A stretch of 64,000 nt of DNA from Hyphomicrobium sp. D-2 (GTDB lineage: Bacteria; Pseudomonadota; Alphaproteobacteria; Rhizobiales; Hyphomicrobiaceae). Position 1 is the first letter of the stretch, and each line of letters begins with the position of its first letter. Under the pieces are notes generated by a model, which was given only the letters and a program-made list of their open reading frames with translations, was not told the DNA's origin and did no database searches. Both the position numbers and the translations under genes were made by a program. This document shows positions 8,256 to 16,775 of this stretch, piece by piece. The stretch spans positions 558,001 to 622,000 of the forward strand of contig NZ_JARXLA010000002.1 of the NCBI RefSeq assembly GCF_029872155.1, in the 5' to 3' direction.

Positions 8256-9077
8256 TCAGCGCTTGAACTTGAACTGAATGGGCAGCGTGAAGCGGATCGT
8301 ATGATCCGTTACATCCGATGGCGGCGTCGGAAACGGGCTGGCTCGGTTCAGCGTCTCCAGCGCTTCTTCGTCCAGCAGTTCCGACCCTGACGGCTTAATG
8401 ACTTCAGCACGGATGACCTTGCCGGAACGATCCAGCGTAAAGGAAACGTTGGCCGTGCCTTCTATCTTGTTGTCGCGGGCAGCTGAGGGATAGCGCTTGT
8501 GCTTGTTGAGGTGCAGGCTGATCGACTTCTGCCAGGTGACGACAGCGGCCGACACCTTGTTGGATATGCCCTGCTTCGGACCCTTCGGCTTGTCCGCCAC
8601 GGGAGCTTCGATTGGCGGCGGAGCGGCAGCTTCCTGCGCGACTGAGGCTGCCTGCGGCAATGCCTCCTGTGCCGGGCGCGGATCTTCCTGCTCTTCCTTT
8701 TCTTCCGGCTCCTCGATGACTTCCTTCTTCTTCTCGACCACCACTTCCGGCTCGGGGGCGAGAGGAGCCTCAGGTACTTCCGGCGTTTCGACTTCCGACT
8801 TCTCTTTCACCTCTTCGCTCGGGGCGGCCGAGGCGGCGGATTCATCGGAACGCGGGCCAAGTGGGAGACTCGTAGGCTCTTCTGGCGGGGCGGCAATGTC
8901 TGGGGCGAACTCAACCAGAAAAACGCCGGTGTCTTCTTCGAGGGAGTCTTCTTCCTGCCAGTTCACGAAGGCCAGTGCGCCCGCAGCGGCGTGAGCTGAA
9001 AAGATCAGCACGGATGCGAACACCCAACGCCGCAGCCGCGCGCCTGAACCTTCAAGAAATTCCAGATGGGGGCTCAT
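8256..9077 (-). CDS. tonB: TonB family energy-transducing protein
   Basis: A 273-residue TonB. It has a short cytosolic N-terminus, one membrane helix (about 17-37), a long periplasmic Glu/Pro/Lys-rich spacer (about 55-170, including EVVVEKKKEVIEEPEEK) and a C-terminal TonB domain (about 175-273, RYPSAARDNKIEGTANVSFTLD, ending LPIQFKFKR). TonB transmits proton-motive force to outer-membrane receptors for siderophores, haem or cobalamin. The ATG overlaps the exbD stop (ATGA), so exbB-exbD-tonB form one coupled operon. No TonB-dependent receptor is adjacent. Confidence 0.92.
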   Translation of the reverse strand: MSPHLEFLEGSGARLRRWVFASVLIFSAHAAAGALAFVNWQEEDSLEEDTGVFLVEFAPDIAAPPEEPTSLPLGPRSDESAASAAPSEEVKEKSEVETPEVPEAPLAPEPEVVVEKKKEVIEEPEEKEEQEDPRPAQEALPQAASVAQEAAAPPPIEAPVADKPKGPKQGISNKVSAAVVTWQKSISLHLNKHKRYPSAARDNKIEGTANVSFTLDRSGKVIRAEVIKPSGSELLDEEALETLNRASPFPTPPSDVTDHTIRFTLPIQFKFKR

Positions 9078-9610
9078 GGCGAGGTCGCGGACACCGGTGC
9101 GGCTGGCGTTGACGATGGCAGAGCCGGCGCAGAGGCGGGTGCTGCCGCTGTACCGCTAGGCGATGTTGGCGCAGCAGGCGGCGCGCTGGATGCCCGGCCG
9201 GGAACACCTTCAAGCCCAACCAGTGCAACCTTGACGTAGCCCGCCTGACGCAGGGCATCCATCAGACGGATCAGTTCGCCGTACGGAACAGTTTTGTCCG
9301 CCCGCAGAAACACACGCTTGTTACGATCGTTCTGGGTCTGAACATCGAGTGCCTGGGCAAGTCCGCCCCACAGCACCATGTCGTTGCCGACGGCCAGCGA
9401 CAGATCTGACTTGAGCGTTACATAAAGCGGCTTGTCTGGCTTTTTGGCTGGCTGCGCAGCCGATACCGGAAGGTCTACCGGCACGTCGACGGTCGACAGC
9501 GGCGCTGCCACCATGAAGATGATCAGCAGCACGAGCATCACGTCGATGAACGGCGTGACGTTGATCTCATGGGATTCCGACAGGTCGTCGTCTTGCAGAC
9601 CGCCAGCCAT
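9074..9610 (-). CDS. exbD: TonB-system biopolymer transporter ExbD
   Basis: A 178-residue ExbD with a short cytosolic N-terminus (HEINVTPFIDVMLVLLIIFM; the aspartate needed for proton coupling is in FID), one membrane helix and a periplasmic domain that includes FLRADKTVPYGELIRLMDAL. The last 40 residues form an unusual Ala/Pro/Ser-rich tail (PAAPTSPSGTAAAPASAPAL) not present in typical 140-residue ExbD proteins. It starts 2 bases after exbB and overlaps tonB by four bases, so the three are made together. Confidence 0.93.
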   Translation of the reverse strand: MAGGLQDDDLSESHEINVTPFIDVMLVLLIIFMVAAPLSTVDVPVDLPVSAAQPAKKPDKPLYVTLKSDLSLAVGNDMVLWGGLAQALDVQTQNDRNKRVFLRADKTVPYGELIRLMDALRQAGYVKVALVGLEGVPGRASSAPPAAPTSPSGTAAAPASAPALPSSTPAAPVSATSP

Positions 9611-9612
9611 TG

Positions 9613-10929
9613 CTATTCCGCCGCTCTCAGTTCAGGACGCACACCACGGTCGAAATCTCGTGACACGATGCCAAGGACAGCAACGGAGGCATCACCTACC
9701 AGAGCCTTGTATCCGGCGATCGAGCGCGCGAAGTGGTTGTAAATCATCACCGCAGGAATAGCGGCGATAAGGCCGAAGGCGGTCGCCAGCAGCGCTTCAG
9801 CGATGCCCGGCGCGACAACGGCAAGGTTGGTGGTCTGCGTTTCGGCGATGCCGATGAAGCTGTTCATGATGCCCCAGACGGTGCCGAACAGACCGATAAA
9901 CGGTGCAGTCGAACCAACGGTTGCGAGCATGCCGGTGCCGCGCGCAACGTCGCGTCCCGACGCCAGCTCGATGCGTTCCAGCCGTGCCTTGATGCGATCC
10001 TTGATGGCGTACTTGTCGGGCAGATCCCATGAGGCACGGGTCTCTGCGATGGCAGCGCGCAGCATCGCGGGAACGGGGCCGCGCTTGGCGTCGATGAGGC
10101 TCATGGCCTCGCTCATTGAATTGGCAGCGGCCAGCTTGCGTAGGGCGCGGCGCATGCGGCTACGGGCGGCCATCAGCTCGATGCTTTTGGCCAGCCAGAT
10201 CGTCCAGGTGGCGATGGAAGCGAGGACCAGTCCGACCATGACCGTCTTAACGACGATGTCGGCCGCCATGAACATGCCCCAGGGCGAAAGGTCATGTGGC
10301 ACGTGCAGGTCGCTGCCGGCGCTTTCCGTAGCTGCGAGTGCAGGCGCGTCCGCAACGCCATCGGGAAGAGCGGAGCCAAGGCTGTCGCTGATGTCGTGGG
10401 GGTGATCGGCCGGGGCTGCGTCGGGCGACGCTGCGGGCGGCGCGGTTAATCCTTGCGCTTGGCCGTCGGTCTGACTGCCCGGCTGGATGCCACCCATCTG
10501 CGGCGCGGCGTCAGATGCGGGTGCGAACTGTGCGCCAGCGGATGACGGCGTCGTGGCAGCCGGCATTGACGGTTCCGGAACGCCGGCGGAGGTGGCCGAA
10601 GGCATGTTGGCTGGCGTAGCCGAAGGCGCGACGGGCGGTGCGGTTGCGGCCGGAGCAGTGGCTGGCGCCGCGTTCTGGACGGCGGCCGGTGGAGCTGTCA
10701 GTTGCGAGACGCTCGGCAGCACTTGCGGCGTCGCGGTTGGTGGCGCCATCGTCGGTTGCGGCGCAGCTGTCGGCGCTGCCCCAGCATCAAGCGGAGCCGT
10801 GAGCGACGGAGCGCCGGGGCTGACATTTTCCTGAGCGGTGGCTGCGGGTGCACAGACGATTGCGAGCGCAAACAACGCCGCTGCCACACTAGAATTATTC
10901 AAATAATATGTTCGGGTTAGATAATTCAT
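9613..10929 (-). CDS. exbB: TonB-system energizer ExbB with Ala/Pro-rich N-terminal extension
   Basis: A product of 438 residues from ATG 10929. A signal-like helix (about 13-32) is followed by roughly 180 residues rich in Ala, Pro and Thr, then the ExbB core from PHDLSPWGMFMAADIVVK with three membrane helices and the MotA/TolQ/ExbB motifs GTVWGIMNSFIGIA and GLIAAIPAVMIYNHFAR. Long periplasmic extensions of this kind occur in alphaproteobacterial ExbB. A further ATG at 10992 is possible, but TTGACA just upstream would place a -35 box there. Neither start has a strong ribosome site. Confidence 0.9.
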   Translation of the reverse strand: MNYLTRTYYLNNSSVAAALFALAIVCAPAATAQENVSPGAPSLTAPLDAGAAPTAAPQPTMAPPTATPQVLPSVSQLTAPPAAVQNAAPATAPAATAPPVAPSATPANMPSATSAGVPEPSMPAATTPSSAGAQFAPASDAAPQMGGIQPGSQTDGQAQGLTAPPAASPDAAPADHPHDISDSLGSALPDGVADAPALAATESAGSDLHVPHDLSPWGMFMAADIVVKTVMVGLVLASIATWTIWLAKSIELMAARSRMRRALRKLAAANSMSEAMSLIDAKRGPVPAMLRAAIAETRASWDLPDKYAIKDRIKARLERIELASGRDVARGTGMLATVGSTAPFIGLFGTVWGIMNSFIGIAETQTTNLAVVAPGIAEALLATAFGLIAAIPAVMIYNHFARSIAGYKALVGDASVAVLGIVSRDFDRGVRPELRAAE

Positions 10930-11176
10930 GGTGCCGAGTTCATTCCCGATTGCGCAAACCCTCGGACCCATAGGTGATACCTTACTAAGCATGTCAAGTT
11001 TGAACTCAATTATGCGACAATGGCATCTGAGATAACTTCGGCAAGTGTGACCTATATGCGTTGGTTGCTGTCAGACTGCGGAGCATCGAACAAGCGGCTG
11101 ATGCAACATATGATTTGAGATTTGCAAACGTTGCGAAGGCTTGGGTTTCGTCGGCGGAGACATTATCTGAGGCCCT

Positions 11177-11593
11177 ATGGACAGAAATACGACGCAGGGC
11201 GATCCGGCCCAAATGGACGAGCAGGAATGGCGCCGGGTTTTGACGCCGGAAGAGTACCGCGTGCTGCGCGAGAAAGGCACGGAGGCGCCGTTCACCGGCA
11301 AATATCTGCACGTCGATACCGACGGCATCTTCCGGTGTTCCGCGTGCGGTAATCCGCTTTTTGCAACTGACACGAAGTTCGACAGCGGAACCGGCTGGCC
11401 GTCGTTCGATCAGGCGTTGCCCGGTGCGGTCGCCTATCACGCGGATCATTTGCACGGGATGGAGCGCACAGAGATCACGTGCGCCCGCTGCGGTTCTCAC
11501 CTTGGCCACGTGTTTGACGACGGACCGACGACGACCGGAAAGCGCTATTGCATCAATTCAGTGTGCCTCAATCTCGACGAAGAGAAGAGCTGA
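11177..11593 (+). CDS. msrB: Peptide-methionine (R)-S-oxide reductase
   Basis: MsrB reduces methionine-R-sulfoxide in oxidised proteins. The 138-residue product has all hallmarks: zinc cysteine pairs CSAC and CARC, the substrate motif FDSGTGWPSFDQ and the catalytic cysteine in RYCINSVCLNL. There is no signal peptide, so it acts in the cytosol. A second methionine at residue 13 (MDEQEWRRVL) is a plausible alternative start. It is convergent with the molybdenum oxidoreductase, with a strong hairpin between them. Confidence 0.94.
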   Translation: MDRNTTQGDPAQMDEQEWRRVLTPEEYRVLREKGTEAPFTGKYLHVDTDGIFRCSACGNPLFATDTKFDSGTGWPSFDQALPGAVAYHADHLHGMERTEITCARCGSHLGHVFDDGPTTTGKRYCINSVCLNLDEEKS

Positions 11594-11609
11594 CGGTTGA
11601 TGTAGTACG

Positions 11610-11641
11610 ATCCAATGCCGGTGTTAAATCCGGCATTGGAT
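11610..11641. terminator. Perfect 12-bp hairpin between convergent genes
   Basis: ATCCAATGCCGG (11610-11621) pairs perfectly with CCGGCATTGGAT (11630-11641) around the loop TGTTAAAT. It lies between the stops of msrB (11593) and the molybdenum oxidoreductase (11668). There is no T-tract on either side, so it is a bidirectional terminator-like or 3'-end-protecting hairpin rather than a textbook terminator. Confidence 0.65.
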
Positions 11642-11667
11642 GAGAAGCGCTGCGCCGAGAGAGCAGT

Positions 11668-12441
11668 TCAGATTCCAGCATACCATTCGTAACCGCGGTC
11701 GGCCCAATAGCTGCCAAGCCCATCGCCGATGTCCGAGTAGCTCGACACAACCTCAATGTGCTGGATGTATTTGGCGTGCTTGTAGCCGAGCTGACGTTCA
11801 ACGCGCAGGCGCAGTGGAGCGCCGTGTGGCACGGGCAATGCAGCACCGTTCATTTCGTAGGCCAGGATAGTCTGCGGGTGGAACGCGTCGATAAGGTCGA
11901 TGCTCTCGTAGTAATTGCTGAAGAACGAGAGTTTGTCCGCGCAATGGAACACGATGAAGCGCGCATCAGGTTTGAGGCCAACGCTCTGCAGGATCGGGCC
12001 GAGCTGCGCGCCTTTCCATTTGCCGATGGCGCTCCAGCCTTCAACGCAGTCGTGGCGCGTGATCTGTGTACGTGACGGCAGGCACCGCAGTTCATCGAGG
12101 CTGAATTCGCCGGGGCGCTCCACAAGTCCGCTGATGCGCAGCTTCCAATCGGCAAAGCCATTCTGGGATGCGCGGATGTATTCAGGATCGGCAACGCGGG
12201 TGGAACCGTTCGGCTTGAAGTACGCTGAAATATCGCTTTCGGCATATTCGCGCGCCAGAGAACGCTGAGAAAGCACGAGGCGCTGCGCCCATTCGGTGAG
12301 GCCTTCAGCACGGTTCAGCATGTCGCGGAACGATGGCGACTGAGAAAGCTGATCGCAGCCGCCGAGCAAAGCCGCGCCACCGGCTGCGGCGCCACGGATG
12401 ATAAAACTGCGTCGGCTGAGTGTGCGTTTACGTTCGATCAT
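11668..12441 (-). CDS. Tat-exported molybdopterin oxidoreductase (sulfite oxidase/MsrP family)
   Basis: A 257-residue molybdenum-cofactor enzyme of the sulfite oxidase superfamily. It starts with a twin-arginine motif, SRRSFI (9-14), followed by a lipobox-like ALLGGC (Cys29), so it may be membrane-anchored in the periplasm. The molybdenum-ligand cysteine is in HDCVEGWS and the C-terminal core contains GAPLRLRVERQLGYK. It resembles MsrP/YedY but is a distinct subgroup, so the substrate is uncertain. It overlaps the stop of the upstream cytochrome b gene by 14 bases, so that membrane subunit is its probable electron donor. Confidence 0.85.
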   Translation of the reverse strand: MIERKRTLSRRSFIIRGAAAGGAALLGGCDQLSQSPSFRDMLNRAEGLTEWAQRLVLSQRSLAREYAESDISAYFKPNGSTRVADPEYIRASQNGFADWKLRISGLVERPGEFSLDELRCLPSRTQITRHDCVEGWSAIGKWKGAQLGPILQSVGLKPDARFIVFHCADKLSFFSNYYESIDLIDAFHPQTILAYEMNGAALPVPHGAPLRLRVERQLGYKHAKYIQHIEVVSSYSDIGDGLGSYWADRGYEWYAGI

Positions 12442-13291
12442 TAGCGGTCTCCCGTATTGGCACCGAATACCGGCCGGTGATCATTGCGCGCATGTTGTTC
12501 CAGACGCCGGAAGCCAGCACCATGGCGACGTGAACAATCACGAAAGCTGTGAGCCCTAGCGCGCAAAGGAAATGAATGGTGCGCGCGCTCTGGCGTCCGC
12601 CGAATATGTCGAGCAGGAACGGGAAGGCGGCATCAAGCGCGGGCGACATCGTCAGCCCGGTGAGAACGGCCAGCGGCAACAGACCAAAGATCACCGCCAG
12701 ATAGGACAGCTTCTGCAACACATTATAGCCGCGGCCTTGCTCGCCATCGGGAAAGCGCAGCAACAAATGCTCGCGTAGCGAACGGCCGATGTGGCGAAGC
12801 TGATTGCGCGTCGGCGCCAGATCACGGCGCGCGTGACCGCTCCATATCGCATAGATCAGATAGCACAGGCCATTGAGCACCAGTCCCCAGGCAAAGAAGA
12901 AATGCCAGCGTCTGCCGGTTGCGAGGTCGCGGTATGAGGGCAGCGTCAACCAGCTTGGAAAACCGCGCTCCTCCAGTTGGCCGGATGGCCCGTTGGATAA
13001 TCCAAGCACGCCGGTGGTGTTGAACGTGTAACTGCCGATCTGGGTAACACCGGAGTATCCGCCATCGGCGTTTTGTTCTGCGCCGATCATCAACACGGCC
13101 CGGTCCGGTTCAGAGGTTTCGCCGAAGTAGAGCGCAGGGTGTGCGTTAAAAATCTGCAAGCCGCTCAGCAGCAGAACGAGCAGGCATAGCGCGTTTACCC
13201 AATGGGTGATGCGCACGGCCAGCGGATGGCGGTGAACAAACACGCGCGCATGCTGTCCATTGCTATCGTGGGACGCTTGATGACTGTCCAT
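12428..13291 (-). CDS. Cytochrome b/b6-type membrane subunit
   Basis: A 287-residue integral membrane protein of the Ni-hydrogenase/formate dehydrogenase-type cytochrome b family. It has a first helix with the haem histidine in VRITHWVNALCLLVLLLSG, further helices around 130-150, 195-215 and 235-260, and histidines at WHFFFAWG and HFLCALG/IVHVAM. It should pass electrons from the quinone pool to the periplasmic molybdenum enzyme encoded by the overlapping downstream gene. The N-terminus (residues 1-22) is His-rich and cytosolic. Confidence 0.85.
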   Translation of the reverse strand: MDSHQASHDSNGQHARVFVHRHPLAVRITHWVNALCLLVLLLSGLQIFNAHPALYFGETSEPDRAVLMIGAEQNADGGYSGVTQIGSYTFNTTGVLGLSNGPSGQLEERGFPSWLTLPSYRDLATGRRWHFFFAWGLVLNGLCYLIYAIWSGHARRDLAPTRNQLRHIGRSLREHLLLRFPDGEQGRGYNVLQKLSYLAVIFGLLPLAVLTGLTMSPALDAAFPFLLDIFGGRQSARTIHFLCALGLTAFVIVHVAMVLASGVWNNMRAMITGRYSVPIRETANDRT

Positions 13292-13360
13292 CGTAGGCAG
13301 GTCCTGCTGGCTAGCGGCGCATCCGGATCATAGCCGCATACGTTGGCCAGCGCTGCAAAG

Positions 13361-14737
13361 TTACGGCTGGCGGTGTACGGGCTTGTGATTTATGGCGGCG
13401 GGCAGGCGCAGAACGATATTTCCGCCGGGAGCCGAAGTATCGATATTGAGCGTGCCGTCCCACGCTTCCATGATATCGCCGACGATCGCGAGGCCCAGTC
13501 CGGCTGACCCTGACGTATCGAGACGGCCGCCGCGCCTCATGGCGATTTCGGCATCCTCAGCCGACATGCCCGGTCCGTCATCCAGCACCGCCAGCGCAAT
13601 AGTCTCGCTTTCGGCATGGGCGCGAATGGTGATCGCGCCTGCTGCATGTCGAGTGGCGTTTTCAACCAAATTGCCCAACGCCTCCGTGAGATCGTCGGCG
13701 TCGATACGCGCTGCGAGCTGTGGGGCGATGTCGGTGGTCCACGCTATGCGTTCGCCGGCCGGTGTGCGCTGTGCAACCCGCAGCACACGTTGCGCGATGG
13801 GCAGCAGTTCAGTGGCGACATTCATATTGGCAGCGCTGCTGCGCGCACGCGTCAACTCGCGTTCGATGTGGCGTTGCATGGTGGCGCGGATGTCATCGAT
13901 CTCGCCGGCAATTTCGGTTTCGCCTTTGGCATGCAGGCGTTCGGCGTCACTGGCGAGCACCTGAAGCGGCGTTTTCAAACCGTGTGCGAGATCGGCAGCG
14001 CGGGCACGCGCCTTTTCAATCTGGCGTTCGCGCGCATCGAGCTGCGCATCGATTTCGCTCACCAGCGGCATGACTTCTTCCGGAAAGTCGTTGCCAAGCC
14101 GCGTTTGTGTTCCCGCGCCGATAGCTGTCAGCCGTTGGCGTATGGTTGCAAGCGGACGCAGGCCAATCGCCACCTGCGCAGATCCCGCCGCAATAAGCAG
14201 CAGTGCCAGCAGCGCCAGATAGGGCAACAACGCGCCGGCAAAGCTCCGCGTCGCGGCGGCCAGATCGGCGGCATCAATGCCCACGGCAATGCGCGCAGTC
14301 TTGCCGTCGAGACGGGCGGGCAAAGCTATGCGCCGCTCCACAACATGCAGCGACTGCGCCGCTGGACCAGACAGCTCATAATTGCGCAGGTCATCGTCGA
14401 TCGCCGCTTCGGCGGGAAGATCAAGCGTTGCATCCCACAGGGAGCGGGAGCGATACACCGGACCCGCCGGTTCAATCTCCACCTGCCAGTAGAGGCCCGA
14501 CAGCGGCTTCTGAAAGCGCGGATCGGCCGGAGCGCGAGCGATGACGATATTGCCCGACGCATTGCGGTCAACGCCGGCGATCAATTGATTGAGATGGTTT
14601 GCAAGCTCACTATCCATCCACTGCGTGACGTGACGTTCAAACAGCGACGTCAAAGCGAATGCAGCCAGCGCCAGTGCAACGAGTATGAATGTCGCCGCTC
14701 CGGCCAGCAGGCGCACCCGCAGCGAGCGCATGCTCAT
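13361..14737 (-). CDS. Sensor histidine kinase (PhoQ-like class)
   Basis: A 458-residue membrane kinase with two helices (about 10-30 and 175-198) bracketing a periplasmic sensor of about 145 residues, then a HAMP-like linker, a dimerisation domain with phospho-acceptor His in DLAHGLKTPLQ (about 249) and an ATPase domain with the N-box NLVENATRH and G-boxes DDGPGM and GSAGLGLAIV. Its ATG overlaps the response regulator stop (ATGA). The PepSY proteins beside it suggest it senses the cell envelope or metal/redox state, but the signal is not known. Confidence 0.92.
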   Translation of the reverse strand: MSMRSLRVRLLAGAATFILVALALAAFALTSLFERHVTQWMDSELANHLNQLIAGVDRNASGNIVIARAPADPRFQKPLSGLYWQVEIEPAGPVYRSRSLWDATLDLPAEAAIDDDLRNYELSGPAAQSLHVVERRIALPARLDGKTARIAVGIDAADLAAATRSFAGALLPYLALLALLLIAAGSAQVAIGLRPLATIRQRLTAIGAGTQTRLGNDFPEEVMPLVSEIDAQLDARERQIEKARARAADLAHGLKTPLQVLASDAERLHAKGETEIAGEIDDIRATMQRHIERELTRARSSAANMNVATELLPIAQRVLRVAQRTPAGERIAWTTDIAPQLAARIDADDLTEALGNLVENATRHAAGAITIRAHAESETIALAVLDDGPGMSAEDAEIAMRRGGRLDTSGSAGLGLAIVGDIMEAWDGTLNIDTSAPGGNIVLRLPAAINHKPVHRQP

Positions 14738-15399
14738 GGCGTGGCATCCGGCATCATGTAACCGAAGCCGCGGCGGGTTTCGATTGCTTCAGAACCCAGC
14801 TTCTTGCGCAACCGCATGACGAGCGCTTCGAGAGCGTTGGCGTTGCGGGCGTCATCGTCGCCATAAAGGTGTTCGATCAGTTCGTGCGGCGGAACAATGC
14901 GGCCTTTGTTGTGCATGAGATAAGCGATCAGCCGATATTCCAGCGGCGTGGCCTGAATAGGCACTCCAGCGTTCAGCACGCGCATCTGACGCGTATCGAG
15001 CGAGACGGCGCCAGACGCAATCACTGCGCTGGCATGGCCGGTGGAGCGTCGGATCAGCGCCCGCACGCGCGCCAGCAGTTCTTCGGTCTGGAACGGTTTC
15101 GTCAGGTAATCATCCGCACCGGCATCAATGCCTTCAACGCGCTCGGGCCAGGCGCCACGCGCCGTCAGCACCAACACCGGCATGTTGCGGCCGTCGGCCC
15201 GCCAGCGCTTGAGCACGGAAAGTCCGTCCATGCGTGGCAGCCCGAGGTCTAGCACAACGAGATCGTAATCTTCAGTGTCGCCGCGGAACCATGCGTCTTC
15301 GCCATCATGGGCCACGTCGCAAGCGTAACCGGCCGCTTCCAGCGCGGCTTTGATCGCGGCGCTGATCCGAGGTTCGTCCTCGACCAACAGCAAACGCAT
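14734..15399 (-). CDS. OmpR/PhoB-type response regulator
   Basis: A 221-residue two-domain regulator. The receiver domain has acidic pocket EDE (7-9), phospho-acceptor Asp in VVLDLGLPRMDG (Asp51) and Lys in YLTKPF. The winged-helix output domain ends with EALVMRLRKKLG and IETRRGFGYMM. Its ATG overlaps the upstream PepSY stop (TGATG) and its stop overlaps the kinase start, so the PepSY protein, regulator and kinase are one translationally coupled operon. The CTGACA repeats between the two PepSY genes are a natural candidate binding site. Confidence 0.94.
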   Translation of the reverse strand: MRLLLVEDEPRISAAIKAALEAAGYACDVAHDGEDAWFRGDTEDYDLVVLDLGLPRMDGLSVLKRWRADGRNMPVLVLTARGAWPERVEGIDAGADDYLTKPFQTEELLARVRALIRRSTGHASAVIASGAVSLDTRQMRVLNAGVPIQATPLEYRLIAYLMHNKGRIVPPHELIEHLYGDDDARNANALEALVMRLRKKLGSEAIETRRGFGYMMPDATP

Positions 15400-15746
15400 C
15401 AGTCGTCATCCTCGATCTTCAGGATCTTGCCGGTGGATGCTTCGGCTTCAATCTCCTGCAACCGGCCATTGGGGCGCAGGATCTTAAGCTCGTAGATGTA
15501 AACGCCATCTTCCTCGTCAAGCTCGGCATCGATGAGGTCGCCGTCCACCTGTTTCTGCACGATGGAGACAATATCGGCGAGGGATTTGATGCGGCCAGAC
15601 TGCAGCAGCCGCTGCGCTTCCTCAGGGCCAAGGTCGTCGGCCATCAGCGCACCGGGGGCAGCCGCAACAAGAATGAGAGCCGCTGTAAAGGTACAGGCCA
15701 GCCAACGGTAAAAGGGCACAGAAATTATCTCCAGACGAAGCCCCAT
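15399..15746 (-). CDS. Secreted PepSY-domain protein
   Basis: A 115-residue exported protein from ATG 15746: signal helix at about 12-35 ending AAAPGALMA, then a single PepSY domain with ADIVSIVQKQVDGDLIDAELD and YELKILRPNGRLQEIEAEASTGKIL, ending in acidic IEDDD. PepSY proteins act in the envelope, often as inhibitors or sensors coupled to two-component systems. It is the first gene of the operon with the response regulator and kinase. An upstream ATG at 15782 is possible but would run through the CTGACA repeats. Confidence 0.85.
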   Translation of the reverse strand: MGLRLEIISVPFYRWLACTFTAALILVAAAPGALMADDLGPEEAQRLLQSGRIKSLADIVSIVQKQVDGDLIDAELDEEDGVYIYELKILRPNGRLQEIEAEASTGKILKIEDDD

Positions 15747-15761
15747 GGTGCACCCAGTCTG

Positions 15762-15800
15762 CTGACAAATCCCTGACAGCACCCATCAGATGGCTGTCAG
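15762..15800. promoter_or_regulatory. CTGACA repeat cluster between divergent PepSY genes (candidate response-regulator operator)
   Basis: CTGACA at 15762 recurs at 15773, an 11-base step typical of OmpR-family half-sites on one helix face. The second copy, CTGACAGC (15773-15780), is the perfect inverse of GCTGTCAG (15793-15800). The cluster lies between the divergent PepSY genes at 15746 and 15897. The arrangement is seen directly; binding by the adjacent regulator is inferred. Confidence 0.55.
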
Positions 15801-15896
15801 CGTGCTTCTGCGAGGTTGGGCATGGATCGACGACACGCTGTCGTTGGCCGGGAGGGGCCGGACACATACGCCCCAATATCGAGGAGAACGAAATCC

Positions 15897-16184
15897 ATGC
15901 AGAAGTACATCATCCTGCCGCTGTTCGCCGCTGCTGTTGCCATCGTTACGCCGGCACTGGCCGTCGACAATGCCGCTGCAACCTCTCAGGCTGGCGTGCC
16001 GCGCGCCGAGTGGCTGAGCCCGGACCAGGTGGGTGAGAAGCTGCGCGCCGCCGGCTACAAGGTGCAGCAGATCGAAACCGACGATGGCGTCTACGAGGTT
16101 GAGCTGGTCGACCAGCACGGCACCCGCATCGAGGCGCACGTCCATCCGAAGACCGGCGAAATTCTGGTCGGCTACGACGACTGA
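15897..16184 (+). CDS. Secreted PepSY-domain protein
   Basis: A 95-residue periplasmic protein from ATG 15897, preceded by GAGGAG. Signal peptide MQKYIILPLFAAAVAIVTPALA is followed by one PepSY domain (LSPDQVGEKLRAAGYKVQQIE, TRIEAHVHPKTGEILVGYDD). It is divergent from the PepSY/regulator/kinase operon and shares its intergenic region, so it is the likely regulatory target of that system. A perfect terminator hairpin follows. PepSY identity is firm; what it binds or inhibits is not known. Confidence 0.85.
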   Translation: MQKYIILPLFAAAVAIVTPALAVDNAAATSQAGVPRAEWLSPDQVGEKLRAAGYKVQQIETDDGVYEVELVDQHGTRIEAHVHPKTGEILVGYDD

Positions 16185-16212
16185 CGTCTGCTGATTTCCG
16201 AACACACCAAAC

Positions 16213-16238
16213 ACACCGCGGATACTCATCCGCGGTGT
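16213..16238 (+). terminator. Terminator hairpin after PepSY gene
   Basis: ACACCGCGGAT (16213-16223) and ATCCGCGGTGT (16228-16238) form a perfect 11-bp stem with a 4-base ACTC loop. TGTTC follows, a weak T-rich tail. It lies 29 bases after the PepSY stop and before the convergent DUF930 gene, so it may serve both. Confidence 0.7.
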
Positions 16239-16289
16239 TGTTCATCAAGCCGGTTTAGATAGGCGGTGCGAACAGCGTGCCGTTGGCGG

Positions 16290-16673
16290 TCAGCGCCACA
16301 GGCCCAGGTCTTCCCAGGTATCTTCGGGAATCTCGGCGCCGACCTCATACTTGAAACTCAGCGCCTTCATCTGGTCTTCCGAAACGGCGCACGTGAATTT
16401 CAGCTTGTACCAATGCGACTTCGCACGCACCGCGCCGCCCTTGGTCGAGACCTCGCCGCCAGTGAACGTCGCCCGTCCACTGATGCTGGTCTTGATGCGG
16501 TCGGCCTTAGGCAGCTTGCCGTCGCGGCGGATGGTGTCGATGCCCTTGATCACGCAGACCTGGTGCGCACGCTCTTCCGGGTCGAGCTTGCGGAGCTGAT
16601 CTGCGATCGAGCGCGCCTGCGCCGCCGCCGGGACGGCAAGTAAGACCGCCGCCAGCCATATTCTGGAATTCAT
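16290..16673 (-). CDS. Secreted DUF930-type protein
   Basis: A 127-residue exported protein from ATG 16673, with signal peptide MNSRIWLAAVLLAVPAAAQA. The mature part matches the DUF930 pattern: DPEERAHQVCVIKGIDTIRRD, then KADRIKTSISG, a GGAVRAKSHWYKLKFTC segment and a final SFKYEVGAEIPEDTW. Two cysteines (in HQVC and FTC) could pair. DUF930 proteins are found mainly in Rhizobiales and have no known function. A GGGGGAG stretch lies just before the ATG. The family call is from memory of the pattern and is fairly safe. Confidence 0.72.
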   Translation of the reverse strand: MNSRIWLAAVLLAVPAAAQARSIADQLRKLDPEERAHQVCVIKGIDTIRRDGKLPKADRIKTSISGRATFTGGEVSTKGGAVRAKSHWYKLKFTCAVSEDQMKALSFKYEVGAEIPEDTWEDLGLWR

Positions 16674-16775
16674 GAACTCCCCCAACATCTTCGTTGCCCT
16701 TGATGGGCTTTTGCTCATTTTGTTTCCCCAGTCCAGCCTTGAGCGGAAAATCGGGCGTCTATATGACCTCGGCCC

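Noticed and set aside
10929-10992. Longer start for exbB
   Set aside because: The extra residues lie over a TTGACA promoter-like element and precede a signal helix that works better from 10929.
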